Shown here: positions 1 through 8,143 of the stretch, one piece after another
Position numbering within the stretch: the first letter of the stretch is position 1
Layout: the number at the start of each line of letters is the position of its first letter
NCBI GenBank assembly: GCA_017617545.1
Contig: JAFZVZ010000014.1
Location: forward strand, 1-64,000
From: Lachnospiraceae bacterium
GTDB taxonomy: Bacteria > Bacillota > Clostridia > Lachnospirales > Lachnospiraceae
Direction: 5' to 3'
Length of the DNA: 64,000 nucleotides
Translations under genes and position numbers: made by a program
Notes under the pieces: model-generated
Database searches by the model: none
The model's input: the letters and a program-made list of their open reading frames with translations, nothing else
What the model was told of the DNA's origin: nothing

Positions 1-145
1 CATACCAGTCAAAGCTGTCGAAATATAGAAACAGATCCACAGCGCCGAATAGATTATATCAGAGAATGAGTTGAAGAAACCGGAGAACCGGTAGAAAGGG
101 AAATAATCCAAGCATCATCCCTGATGATTGGATTATACGTGTAAC
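1..145. other. Upstream region of the two-component system with an imperfect dyad
   Basis: No gene is visible here. Positions 105-134 hold an inverted repeat, AATCCA-agc-ATCATC-cct-GATGAT-TGGATT, ending 11 bases before the ATG at 146. A purine-rich AGAAAGGG (93-100) lies just before the dyad, so the hairpin separates a possible ribosome-binding site from the start. There is no T-tract, so it does not look like a terminator. It could be an operator for autoregulation or a structured leader. I saw no clean promoter. Confidence 0.35.
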
Positions 146-820
146 ATGAACAGTCGAATCCTGATGGTGGAGGATGATCCGAAGATCCGCGAGGGAATCC
201 TGGACTATTTTTCGGGGAAGGCGCCGGAGTATGAGATGGATACGGCAACGGACGGACGGCAGGGAATGGAGAAGATCGAGGAAAATGTCTATGATCTGAT
301 CCTGCTGGATGTGATGCTGCCGGAGATGAGCGGCTTTGAGCTGATGCTTCGGATCCGCAGGACCATGGATGTCCCGGTGATCTTCATGACAGCGCGGATC
401 GGCGAGGATGACCGGCTGTACGGCTATGAGCTCGGGTGCGACGACTACGTGTGCAAGCCGTTTTCCCTGGCGGAGCTGCTGGCCAAGGTCAACGCGTTGA
501 TCCGGCGTTCGAAGGGTGCTGTTCTTGACGATGTGATGCGGTGCGGTGACATCGAGATCCACAAGAGAGCGCTCACCGTGAAGGTGTGCGGCGAGCCGGT
601 GGAACTGCCGCCGAAGGAGTTGGCAATCTTAATGATCCTCATGGAGAAGCCGGGGTGGGCTTTTTCCAGAAACACGCTTCTCGACCGCGCGTGGGGGATG
701 GATTATTACGGAAACGACCGCGTGGTGGACAACCACGTCAAGAAGCTGCGGCAGAGTTTGGGGGCTGCCGGCAGACAGATCAAGACAGTGTTCACTAAGG
801 GATACAAGATCGTAGAATGA
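146..820 (+). CDS. OmpR/PhoB-family response regulator
   Basis: This is a 224-residue DNA-binding response regulator that accepts phosphate from the histidine kinase encoded next. The receiver domain covers about residues 1-115, with acidic pocket E9/D10/D11, phospho-acceptor D55 in LLDVMLP, switch T82 and conserved K104 in KPFS. A winged-helix output domain follows (about 130-224), ending in RVVDNHVKKLR and TKGYKIVE. I chose the ATG at 146 because it gives the usual start MNSRILMVEDD; an in-frame TTG at 128 lies inside the hairpin. No close ribosome-binding site precedes either start. The stop overlaps an ATG of the kinase frame (ATGA at 817-820). The regulon is unknown. Confidence 0.93.
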   Translation: MNSRILMVEDDPKIREGILDYFSGKAPEYEMDTATDGRQGMEKIEENVYDLILLDVMLPEMSGFELMLRIRRTMDVPVIFMTARIGEDDRLYGYELGCDDYVCKPFSLAELLAKVNALIRRSKGAVLDDVMRCGDIEIHKRALTVKVCGEPVELPPKELAILMILMEKPGWAFSRNTLLDRAWGMDYYGNDRVVDNHVKKLRQSLGAAGRQIKTVFTKGYKIVE

Positions 821-852
821 AGATCCTTCAGGGGAAGAAAGGGGGGATTGAG

Positions 853-2727
853 ATGTTTGGAAAGATCAGGGAATTTCTCAGGGATTTATGTAAGGGGGAG
901 AGGTTTTATCATATACGCTACAGTTTGAAGTATGTTGCGGTGTGGCTCGTGCTGTGCCTGGTCATCACGAACGTCTACGGCGAGCCGATGTTTGACCGAG
1001 AGAGGGAGTATCGATCGAACTATCTGACACAGCATATCGAGCAGCAGCTTGCCGTCTTGCGCGAGACGGCGAGGACGCAGGATCTGACGACCGCCGAAAA
1101 TAAGCTTCTCGTTAAGTACACGATGCAGCAGCTGGATGCGTATTCAGCGCTATATGCGATGGGAGAAGTTCGGACCGGAACTTCGTACTGGTCGTCGACG
1201 GAGTCGCGTACGCACACACACGAGGATGACAATGCGTATCTCGTGATCATCGGAAATGACGGAAAAGCAGCGGATCTGCAGCCTCTGGTGATCGGGGATA
1301 CGGTTTTGTATTACGACGCGAACGATCACAGTAACGCGATCAAGGAAAATGTGAACAAGTATTATTCCTGTCCGCGAAAAAATCTGCAAGAGCTGTGGGA
1401 CGAGACGATCGGGATCCGGAAAAACGTCGATTCCGCATGGTGGGAAAATGAGAAGAGAACCGGTTGGAAGTTCACGCTTGTTGACGGTTATCTCGCGGGG
1501 ACGGAGTTTCGTCCGGGCCGCGTTCACGCGGCGTATTTCGAGGACGGAACGATCGTCGAGGAAAAAGACATAACGTTCGATGCCCCTTCGGACAAGAGAT
1601 TTGAATACGTGAAGGATTTTTCGTTGAACGAGCTTCGTATCCCCAAGGATGTTGACGAGTGGAAGACCGAATCCGAAACCGCACAGTATGACGCGCTATA
1701 TCCGATCCACGGAAATCTGCATGTGCTCTATCCGCTGTACTTCAATAAACGATGGACCAATGATGAATATGAGATCCCGATCGCGGTTCACTCGTATCTT
1801 ATGACAACGGAGTTCGTTATGTTCGGAAGAACGATCCCCGTTCCGTTTTCCTATCGCGCCGGGGATTTTGCCTACACATACAGCGAGTATCTCACGGATG
1901 TCAAAGGCCATGAGAGCGATATCACGCTGCGGTTCACCGCGCCGGGATTTTTGAAAGAATACAACTCGGTTGTGTTTGGCCATTTGTTTACGCACTATAT
2001 CGTGCTCGGAGTTCTCGTCGGGCTGCTTGCGTTTCGGAGATACCGTCGCATGTTTTCCCTGCGCTCGGCAAGCCGTTTCCACAAGACGCTGATCAACTCC
2101 ATGGCGCACGATCTGAAGACGCCGCTCATGATCATGCAGGGCTTCGGAGAGAATCTCGCGGAAAATGTCCACTCCGAGAAGCGCGAGTACTACGCGGGGC
2201 AGATCCTTGACAACATCAAATACCTAAATGGCCTGATCGACAAAAACCTCGATCTTGCTAAAAAGGAGGACATCTCCGTAACGCGGATCGGCATGTTTTT
2301 GATGAATCTGGTGGAGGCAGCGGAGAACCGGTATCAGGAACTGCTGAGCGGGAAGAATCTGACGGTCCGGAAGGAAGGCGACATGCTGGTCCATGGGGAT
2401 AAGGCACTCCTGCAGACGGTCGTAGATAATCTGATCGTGAACGCGATCAAGTATTCTCCGGAAGGCAGTGAGATCTCAGTGTATATTATGAATCAGAGGT
2501 TTATCGTAAGTAACACTGCAAACCTCAGCTACGATAAGAACATCAACAAGCTCCTGGAACCTCTGGAGATGGGAGACGAGAGCAGAACCACGGGCAAGGG
2601 AACCGGACTTGGATTGTCGATCGCCAACACGATAGTAGAACAGCATGGATGGAAAATGAAGCTCTCGTACGATAAACCGGATCGGATCTTCACGTGCACG
2701 ATCAAGATCCCGAAGCGGAGACAGTGA
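853..2727 (+). CDS. Sensor histidine kinase with large extracellular domain
   Basis: This 624-residue membrane kinase is the partner of the preceding regulator. A first membrane segment (about 27-41) is followed by a long extracytoplasmic sensor region (about 44-374) that I cannot assign to a family. A second membrane segment lies at about 377-397. The HisKA helix carries phospho-acceptor H419 in SMAHDLKTPL. The ATPase domain shows the N box (NLIVNAIKYSPEG) and G2 box (GTGLGLSIANTIVEQHG). The ATG at 853 is chosen because AAAGGGGGG lies directly upstream at good spacing; an in-frame ATG at 817 that overlaps the regulator stop would add 12 residues. The signal is unknown. No transporter lies beside the pair to suggest a ligand. 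Confidence 0.9.
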   Translation: MFGKIREFLRDLCKGERFYHIRYSLKYVAVWLVLCLVITNVYGEPMFDREREYRSNYLTQHIEQQLAVLRETARTQDLTTAENKLLVKYTMQQLDAYSALYAMGEVRTGTSYWSSTESRTHTHEDDNAYLVIIGNDGKAADLQPLVIGDTVLYYDANDHSNAIKENVNKYYSCPRKNLQELWDETIGIRKNVDSAWWENEKRTGWKFTLVDGYLAGTEFRPGRVHAAYFEDGTIVEEKDITFDAPSDKRFEYVKDFSLNELRIPKDVDEWKTESETAQYDALYPIHGNLHVLYPLYFNKRWTNDEYEIPIAVHSYLMTTEFVMFGRTIPVPFSYRAGDFAYTYSEYLTDVKGHESDITLRFTAPGFLKEYNSVVFGHLFTHYIVLGVLVGLLAFRRYRRMFSLRSASRFHKTLINSMAHDLKTPLMIMQGFGENLAENVHSEKREYYAGQILDNIKYLNGLIDKNLDLAKKEDISVTRIGMFLMNLVEAAENRYQELLSGKNLTVRKEGDMLVHGDKALLQTVVDNLIVNAIKYSPEGSEISVYIMNQRFIVSNTANLSYDKNINKLLEPLEMGDESRTTGKGTGLGLSIANTIVEQHGWKMKLSYDKPDRIFTCTIKIPKRRQ

Positions 2728-2743
2728 CGCTGAACGGAAACAC

Positions 2744-2772
2744 TTGACATTTTCCGAAGGATGCGATATTAT
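2744..2772 (+). promoter_or_regulatory. Strong sigma-A promoter for tmRNA
   Basis: TTGACA (2744-2749), a 17-base spacer and TATTAT (2767-2772) form a near-consensus vegetative promoter. Transcription should begin around 2779-2780. One copy of ATTTTCCG (2749-2756) starts on the last base of the -35 hexamer. Confidence 0.85.
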
Positions 2773-2774
2773 GA

Positions 2775-2798
2775 GCGGGCAATCGAGAGATTGCCCGC
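2775..2798 (+). other. Perfect 10-bp hairpin in the tmRNA leader
   Basis: GCGGGCAATC (2775-2784), loop GAGA and GATTGCCCGC (2789-2798) form an uninterrupted 10-bp stem closed by a GNRA-type tetraloop. It straddles the predicted start of transcription and ends 8 bases before mature tmRNA begins. No T-tract follows. It could be a processing signal in the 5' leader, or part of a terminator remnant of the kinase gene. Confidence 0.6.
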
Positions 2799-2806
2799 AA
2801 ATTTCC

Positions 2807-3160
2807 GGGCTTGTACCGGTTTCGACGGGTGTTTTGAGATTATGGAAGCCATTCATGTACCGGACCATGTAAATAACCGGAAAACCTAAATATAAACGCA
2901 GACAATAGTTTTGCTTTTGCTGCCTAATTAGGCAGCTGTCGGCCCGTGGCACCCACGCAGCGGTTAACCGGCATCATCTACGTGGGAAACGACACGCGGT
3001 AAGCTTTGCCCGCGTGGGCGTACGATGAAGCTACTAAGCCCGTGAGCCCGATTATCGGCGCGCGGAGGAGGGAATGGGCGCAAGCCGGATAGGTAGTCTG
3101 TAATGGGAGAAACCGTAATGGATTGGCATTCGGACAGGGGTTCGACTCCCCTCAGGTCCA
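2807..3160 (+). ncRNA. ssrA: Transfer-messenger RNA (tmRNA)
   Basis: This RNA rescues stalled ribosomes and tags the unfinished protein for proteolysis. The 5' end GGGCTTG pairs with CAGGTCC near the 3' end, forming the tRNA-like acceptor stem. The T-arm (GGGGTTCGACTCCCC) closes the 3' end at the discriminator A3160. CCA is not encoded. GGTTTCGACGGGTG near the 5' end is the usual tmRNA signature. The tag frame runs from GCA at 2898 to the TAA at 2925-2927 and encodes ADNSFAFAA, giving (A)ADNSFAFAA once the charged alanine is counted. The stop lies in a palindromic hairpin, GCTGCCTAATTAGGCAGC. The resume codon is inferred from the tag pattern. Confidence 0.96.
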
Positions 3161-3170
3161 CTTGGACGGA

Positions 3171-3197
3171 AGCGCTTCGAAAGGAGCGCTTTTTTTG
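3171..3197 (+). terminator. Intrinsic terminator of tmRNA
   Basis: AGCGCT (3171-3176) and AGCGCT (3185-3190) pair across a short loop, followed by a T-tract (3190-3196), 10 bases after the mature tmRNA 3' end. Confidence 0.85.
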
Positions 3198-3217
3198 TAA
3201 TTTTGTGGTAAATGATA

Positions 3218-3246
3218 TTGACATTATACATTTTTCGTGATAGTAT
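3218..3246 (+). promoter_or_regulatory. Promoter for the zinc-ribbon protein pair
   Basis: TTGACA (3218-3223), 17-base spacer, TAGTAT (3241-3246). It lies 60 bases upstream of the ATG at 3306 and just after the tmRNA terminator. Confidence 0.75.
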
Positions 3247-3305
3247 ATCCGAAAGGCTTCAAATGAGTAAGGTATTTCGCAGTTAATGCAAAGGGGGGTG
3301 TTTAT

Positions 3306-4193
3306 ATGCGTTGTACCAGTTGTGGAGCTTCCATCAGGGACGGAATGACGGTCTGCCCGATATGTGGGGAGGAAACGTTATCCCGGTCGGTAACCGGAAT
3401 CGATTCCCTGAAGAAGAATATGTTTGAGCTACGGGATATTGATCTTGTGAGCGACACCAGGAGACAGAAGAATGCGCTCGATCCGATCCGGACGATATAC
3501 AAAATGCGCATATGTATTTTTGTTATCGTATGCATCAGTCTTGTATTGGCGTTCATTGCGCTGTATAACGCGGGACAGTATATCGAAAGTGGTACGGACG
3601 GTGACAAGCTGAACGCGATGGGTGAGACGCTCGTGTGGATCGGCAGAGTTCTCAGCCTGATCCAAATCGGTTTGCTCGTCAAGGTCGCCAGGGAGATTTT
3701 CCGGCTTGCGGATATTGAGTCTGAGTTCCGGAAAGCGACGTACTATGCTGTTGTTTCAATTGTGCTGAGTTTGATCGGTGTCTTTGTGGACAGCTCACTG
3801 ATCGATCTGGCGGATGCCGTGGTCGGCATTCTGTTCTGCAAAAAGTATTGCGAGGGCATGTATGAGCTGTGTATGCCGCATTGCATGGATGCGCATGATC
3901 GCTGGGTAAAATACTGGACGGTATTTGTTATTACCACGATAATCACGGTTATCTTCGCCATTGTTGTCGGAGTGAAGATGGCTGCGCTGGCGAATGAGAC
4001 GCTCCAGGTGAGCCTCTTTGATCTGACCGGAGAAGCGGCACGAAACGTCGGAAGGACGGAAGAAGAGATAGTAAGAGATCTTCTTCGCTGGACAAACATT
4101 CTGGTTGTGGGAAGTTCACTCGTGGCAATCCTGGATTCGGTGTTTGAGCTGATCGCGTTGAAGACTACGATTAAGTCAATTGAGCGGTTGTGA
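3306..4193 (+). CDS. Zinc-ribbon multipass membrane protein, paralogue 1
   Basis: The N-terminus of this 295-residue protein is a short zinc ribbon with C3, C6, C17 and C20 (CTSC...CPIC). A charged linker follows, then about five or six hydrophobic segments between residues 70 and 290, so the ribbon should face the cytoplasm. The next gene encodes a clear paralogue with the same design. Shared landmarks include DPI...Y before the first membrane segment and AHDRW before a later one. The ribosome-binding site AAGGGGGG is strong. I do not recognise a characterised family beyond the zinc ribbon, and the function is unknown. Confidence 0.75.
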   Translation: MRCTSCGASIRDGMTVCPICGEETLSRSVTGIDSLKKNMFELRDIDLVSDTRRQKNALDPIRTIYKMRICIFVIVCISLVLAFIALYNAGQYIESGTDGDKLNAMGETLVWIGRVLSLIQIGLLVKVAREIFRLADIESEFRKATYYAVVSIVLSLIGVFVDSSLIDLADAVVGILFCKKYCEGMYELCMPHCMDAHDRWVKYWTVFVITTIITVIFAIVVGVKMAALANETLQVSLFDLTGEAARNVGRTEEEIVRDLLRWTNILVVGSSLVAILDSVFELIALKTTIKSIERL

Positions 4194-4216
4194 TACCTAT
4201 AGGGGAGGTACTGAAT

Positions 4217-5077
4217 ATGTTGTGCAAAAGTTGCGGTGCGAAGGTGAAGGAAGGAACGGAAACCTGTCCCTCGTGCGGAGCAGAGTTGTTTCGTGCGACG
4301 GATCCCGATGCCACTCCCGAAGATCTTGTGGCAGAGCAGGCGGACAGCGGGGATTGCAAGAAGGCGATCGATCCGATCAACAAGCTTTACCGGCTGAATG
4401 TGTATTATCTGTTTGCCATGTGTGCGGCGATGCTGGCGGGTGTGTTTCTTGTCTTTCAGACAGGGCGGTATCTCAACAACAGCTTAAGCGAGACAGGGCT
4501 TGAGGACAATGAACTGATCATCGGATGGATCGTGATCTTCCTTGCGGTTGTCGAGTTCGGGCTTATGGCGAAGATCGTATACGAGCTCCATCGCCTGTCG
4601 GACATCCGGGTGTATTTCCGGAGAGCGGTCTATTTCGGGATCGCGATGGTCACGCTTATGGGAGTGCAGCTGTTCACGGACCATGCGGTCGTGAATATCG
4701 CGACGCTTATTCTCGGCGTTCTGTTCTACAAGTTTTACTGCGACGGCATGAGCAAGCTGTGCCTGCCGAAATTTCAAGCGGCTCATGACCGCTGGACACT
4801 CTACTGGAAGATCTATTTCCTGATGGTGCTTCTCACGTTCGGCACGACATTTCTCTTTGAGATCCAGATGGTCGGAATAGAAACCGCGATCGAGAACCCG
4901 TATCCCGGTCTTATGACGCAGATTGACGATCTGGGTGCTTCCTACCTGGAGAGCGTATCGGAGTACCTGAAATGGTCGTACGGATTTCTGGTGCTGACAT
5001 TCATCTTCTCGGCGATCGCCGTAATGTATGAACTGAAAGCGCTGAAGGCGACCGGAGAGGCATTTAAAAAGGCATAA
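4217..5077 (+). CDS. Zinc-ribbon multipass membrane protein, paralogue 2
   Basis: This 286-residue protein repeats the architecture of the preceding gene: C3, C6, C17 and C20 in CKSC...CPSC, then KKAIDPINKLY and several membrane segments, with AHDRW at the matching place. The ATG at 4217 is preferred over an in-frame GTG at 4190 because AGGGGAGG (4201-4208) sits at ideal spacing and the cysteine positions then match the paralogue exactly. The two genes are 23 bases apart and probably co-transcribed from the promoter at 3218, ending at the terminator at 5096. The pair looks like a local duplication that has diverged. Function unknown. Confidence 0.75.
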   Translation: MLCKSCGAKVKEGTETCPSCGAELFRATDPDATPEDLVAEQADSGDCKKAIDPINKLYRLNVYYLFAMCAAMLAGVFLVFQTGRYLNNSLSETGLEDNELIIGWIVIFLAVVEFGLMAKIVYELHRLSDIRVYFRRAVYFGIAMVTLMGVQLFTDHAVVNIATLILGVLFYKFYCDGMSKLCLPKFQAAHDRWTLYWKIYFLMVLLTFGTTFLFEIQMVGIETAIENPYPGLMTQIDDLGASYLESVSEYLKWSYGFLVLTFIFSAIAVMYELKALKATGEAFKKA

Positions 5078-5095
5078 TATTCGGAAAATGATGCA

Positions 5096-5125
5096 GGGAC
5101 CGCTTCCCATGGCGGTCCCTTTTTT
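5096..5125 (+). terminator. Intrinsic terminator
   Basis: GGGACCGC (5096-5103) pairs with GCGGTCCC (5112-5119) and is followed by TTTTTT. It ends the zinc-ribbon operon. Confidence 0.9.
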
Positions 5126-5129
5126 GTGC

Positions 5130-5158
5130 TTGTGAAAAGCGGGGAAACATGATACAAT
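5130..5158 (+). promoter_or_regulatory. Promoter upstream of the pseudouridine synthase
   Basis: TTGTGA (5130-5135), 17-base spacer, TACAAT (5153-5158). The gene starts at 5276, so the leader would be about 110 bases. Confidence 0.6.
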
Positions 5159-5275
5159 AAATCGACTATGGGCAGTCGTGAAGACATCGGGAAAATGTGT
5201 CCGAGAGCAAGACGCGGAACCCCGGGCGAATGCCCTGCAAAACGGATTGGATTGACAGTCGGGAGACAGACAACT

Positions 5276-5992
5276 ATGAGTGATAACAACCAAAATGATG
5301 CCGGTGTGCGCATCAACAAATATCTGAGTGAGGCGGGGATCTGCTCGCGGCGCGAGGCGGACCGTCTGGTGGAGGCCGGGCAGGTGACCATCGACGGTGT
5401 GACCGCGGTGGCGGGTGACCGCGTGATGCCGGGTCAGAAGGTCGTGGTGGCCGGCGCCGTGGCGAAGAAGGAGGAAGAGGATATCCTCCTCGCGTGCTAC
5501 AAGCCGAAGGGCATCGAGTGCACTTCAGATCGCAGCAACCCAGACAACATCATTGATTTTCTGAAATATCCGAAGCGGATCTACACGGTGGGACGCCTCG
5601 ACAAGAATTCGAGCGGATTGATCCTGCTCACGAACAACGGTGACCTGGCGTACCGTATCGCCAAGGCGGGCGACCGCCACGAGAAGGAATACGTCGTTGC
5701 GGTTGACAAGCCGCTCACGGACGAGTTCCTCGTAGGCATGACCAAGGGTGTGCCGATCCTTGGGAAGGTCACGGCGCCTGCAAAGATCCGAAGGACCGGG
5801 GAGAAGACATTTTCCATCGTACTGATCCAGGGAATGAATCGGCAGATCCGCCGTATGTGCGAGTACTTCGGCTTCCGCGTGACATACTTAAAGCGCATCC
5901 GCGTGATGAACATCTCGCTCGGGACGCTTACGAAGGGACAGTACCGAGAGGTTTCCGCGGAGGAGCGGAAGGAGCTGTACCGGTTGCTGTAA
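5276..5992 (+). CDS. 23S rRNA pseudouridine synthase, RsuA/RluB/RluF family
   Basis: This 238-residue enzyme converts a specific uridine in rRNA to pseudouridine. An N-terminal S4 RNA-binding domain (about 11-60, INKYLSEAGICSRREADR) precedes the catalytic domain with CYKPKG and GRLDKNSSGL, where D109 is the catalytic aspartate. MNRQIRRMCEYFG is also typical. CYKPKGIECTSD is closest in feel to RluF, but the exact target base cannot be decided from sequence alone. The ATG at 5276 starts just before the S4 domain. An in-frame ATG at 5168 would add 36 residues with no S4 homology. ligA follows 62 bases downstream. Confidence 0.9.
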   Translation: MSDNNQNDAGVRINKYLSEAGICSRREADRLVEAGQVTIDGVTAVAGDRVMPGQKVVVAGAVAKKEEEDILLACYKPKGIECTSDRSNPDNIIDFLKYPKRIYTVGRLDKNSSGLILLTNNGDLAYRIAKAGDRHEKEYVVAVDKPLTDEFLVGMTKGVPILGKVTAPAKIRRTGEKTFSIVLIQGMNRQIRRMCEYFGFRVTYLKRIRVMNISLGTLTKGQYREVSAEERKELYRLL

Positions 5993-6054
5993 GATTGCAG
6001 TGCCGGCAGAGAACGGCATTTACGAGTAATGCCGGACAGGGAGACAATGGCTTT

Positions 6055-8088
6055 ATGGACAATAATTCCGATAAAATCGAACGCATCCGGGAGCTTGTGG
6101 GCATTCTCGACCGCGCGGCGCGCGTGTACGAGCAGGAAGACCGCGAGATCATGAGCAACTTCGAGTACGACGCTCTGTACGACGAGCTTGTCAAGCTCGA
6201 GAAGGAGACAGGGTTTGTGCTCGCGAACAGCCCGACGCAGCGGGCGGGCTACGAGGTTCTCTCGGAGCTTCCGAAGGAGCGCCACGAGTCGCCGATGCTT
6301 TCCCTCGACAAGACCAAGGAAGTCGGCGCACTTGCGGATTTCTTAGGGGAGCACGAGGGCATGCTTTCGTGGAAAATGGACGGTCTCACGATCGTTCTCA
6401 CGTACCGCGACGGTGAGCTTGTGAAGGCGGTCACGCGCGGCAACGGCGAGATCGGCGAGGTCATCACGAACAACGCGAAGGTGTTCAAGAACATTCCGCT
6501 TCGGATCGCGTACCGCGGGGAGATGGTGCTGCGCGGTGAGGCGGTGATCCGGTACAGCGATTTTGAGGAGATCAACGCCCGTATCGAGAAGGACGAGGAT
6601 CGCTATAAGAACCCGCGCAACCTCTGCAGCGGAACCGTTCGCCAGCTGAACAACGAGATCACGGCGCAGCGGAGCGTCTACTGCTTCCCGTTCACGCTGA
6701 TCTCCATGGACGGTCAGCCCGGGTTTGCGACGAGGGTGGAGCAGATGGAATACCTGCGTGAGCTTGGGTTCACGCCTGTGGAATACAAGGTGGTCACGTC
6801 CGACAATATCGCGGATACCGTAAAATGGTTCGCCGCGAAGATCGAGACCAACGATTTTCCGTCGGACGGTCTGGTGCTGTGCTACAACGACATCGCGTAC
6901 GGCAACAGCCTCGGGCGCACGGCGAAGTTCCCGCGCGACGCGATCGCGTTCAAGTGGAAGGACGAGACCAGAACGACGACACTGCGCGAGATCGAGTGGA
7001 GCCCGTCGAGAACCGGTCTGTTGAACCCTGTGGCGATCTTTGAGCCCGTGGAGCTTGAGGGTACGACCGTGAAGAGAGCGAGCGTCCACAACGTGAGCAT
7101 CCTCGAGGAGCTTGCGCTCGGACCGGGCGATCAGATCGATGTGTATAAAGCGAACATGATCATTCCGCAGATCGCGGAGAATCATACACGAAGCGGCAAC
7201 ACAGTGTCGGAGGAAGCGTATGACGCAGCCTTCCGCGGTGATGCGTCGGCGAAGCGCGTGCGGAGCTGCAACGTCTTCGTGACGAACACGTGCCCCGTGT
7301 GCGGCGGCGCGACCGAGGTTCGAATGTTGAACGAGGCGAAGGCTCTGTACTGTACGAACCCGGATTGTACGGCGAAGAAGGTGCGCGCGTACGAGCATTT
7401 TGTGCAGCGCGACGCGATGAATATCGAGGGCCTCTCGGAGGCGACGCTGGAGAAGCTGATCGGGCTTGGGCTCGTGCATGAGCCGGCCGATCTGTTCAAG
7501 CTTTCCGCGCACCGCGACGTGCTCACGCAGACCGAAGGCTTCGGCGAGAGATCGTTCGACAATCTGCTTGCGGCATGTGAGAAGGCGAGCACGGTTGCGA
7601 TGCCGAAGTTTCTGTACTCGCTCGGTATTCCGGGCATCGGCCTTGCGAACGCGAAGCTGATCTGCCGCGAGATGGAGTACGACTGGGAGCGGATCGTCTC
7701 GGCGACGGCGGAGGAGATCAGTTCGATCTCGCGTCTCGGCGATGTGCTCGCGGGCAATTTTACGGAGTACATGGCGGACGGGGAGAACCGCAGGAAGATC
7801 GCCAACCTTCTTGAGGTTGTCACGTTCGAGGCGCCGGAGCAGGTGCAGACGACGGCGATCACCGGCAAGACGTTCGTGATCACCGGCAGCGTGGAGCATT
7901 TTCCGAACAGAGATGCCGTGAAGGAGTACATTGAGGCGAGGGGCGGCAAGGTTGCCGGCTCGGTTTCCGCGAAGACGGACTACCTCATCAACAACGATAC
8001 GACAAGCAATTCCACGAAGAACAAGAAGGCGAAGGAGCTGGGCATCCCGATCATCTCGGAGGAGGATTTCCTGAAGCTTTCCGAGTAG
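6055..8088 (+). CDS. ligA: NAD-dependent DNA ligase
   Basis: This enzyme seals nicks in duplex DNA during replication and repair, using NAD+. It has the normal length of 677 residues. The adenylation domain carries nucleophile K107 in SWKMDG, followed by the OB fold. A four-cysteine zinc finger (C413, C416, C433, C438), helix-hairpin-helix repeats and a C-terminal BRCT domain (about 601-675) follow. KMDG replaces the more common K(L/I)DG, a mild change that keeps the lysine and DG. The ATG at 6055 gives the expected N-terminal Ia domain; the same frame is open further upstream, inside the preceding gene, with no homology there. Likely the housekeeping ligase. Confidence 0.97.
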   Translation: MDNNSDKIERIRELVGILDRAARVYEQEDREIMSNFEYDALYDELVKLEKETGFVLANSPTQRAGYEVLSELPKERHESPMLSLDKTKEVGALADFLGEHEGMLSWKMDGLTIVLTYRDGELVKAVTRGNGEIGEVITNNAKVFKNIPLRIAYRGEMVLRGEAVIRYSDFEEINARIEKDEDRYKNPRNLCSGTVRQLNNEITAQRSVYCFPFTLISMDGQPGFATRVEQMEYLRELGFTPVEYKVVTSDNIADTVKWFAAKIETNDFPSDGLVLCYNDIAYGNSLGRTAKFPRDAIAFKWKDETRTTTLREIEWSPSRTGLLNPVAIFEPVELEGTTVKRASVHNVSILEELALGPGDQIDVYKANMIIPQIAENHTRSGNTVSEEAYDAAFRGDASAKRVRSCNVFVTNTCPVCGGATEVRMLNEAKALYCTNPDCTAKKVRAYEHFVQRDAMNIEGLSEATLEKLIGLGLVHEPADLFKLSAHRDVLTQTEGFGERSFDNLLAACEKASTVAMPKFLYSLGIPGIGLANAKLICREMEYDWERIVSATAEEISSISRLGDVLAGNFTEYMADGENRRKIANLLEVVTFEAPEQVQTTAITGKTFVITGSVEHFPNRDAVKEYIEARGGKVAGSVSAKTDYLINNDTTSNSTKNKKAKELGIPIISEEDFLKLSE

Positions 8089-8143
8089 GAATTGTATGAC
8101 ATACGCCTTAGGGCAATACGAAACACACAGGAGGCAATTTGCC

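Noticed and set aside
8089..8143. Possible SAM riboswitch or T-box before metA
   Set aside because: The gap is only 55 bases and lacks the conserved stems or a GGUGG-type T-box sequence.
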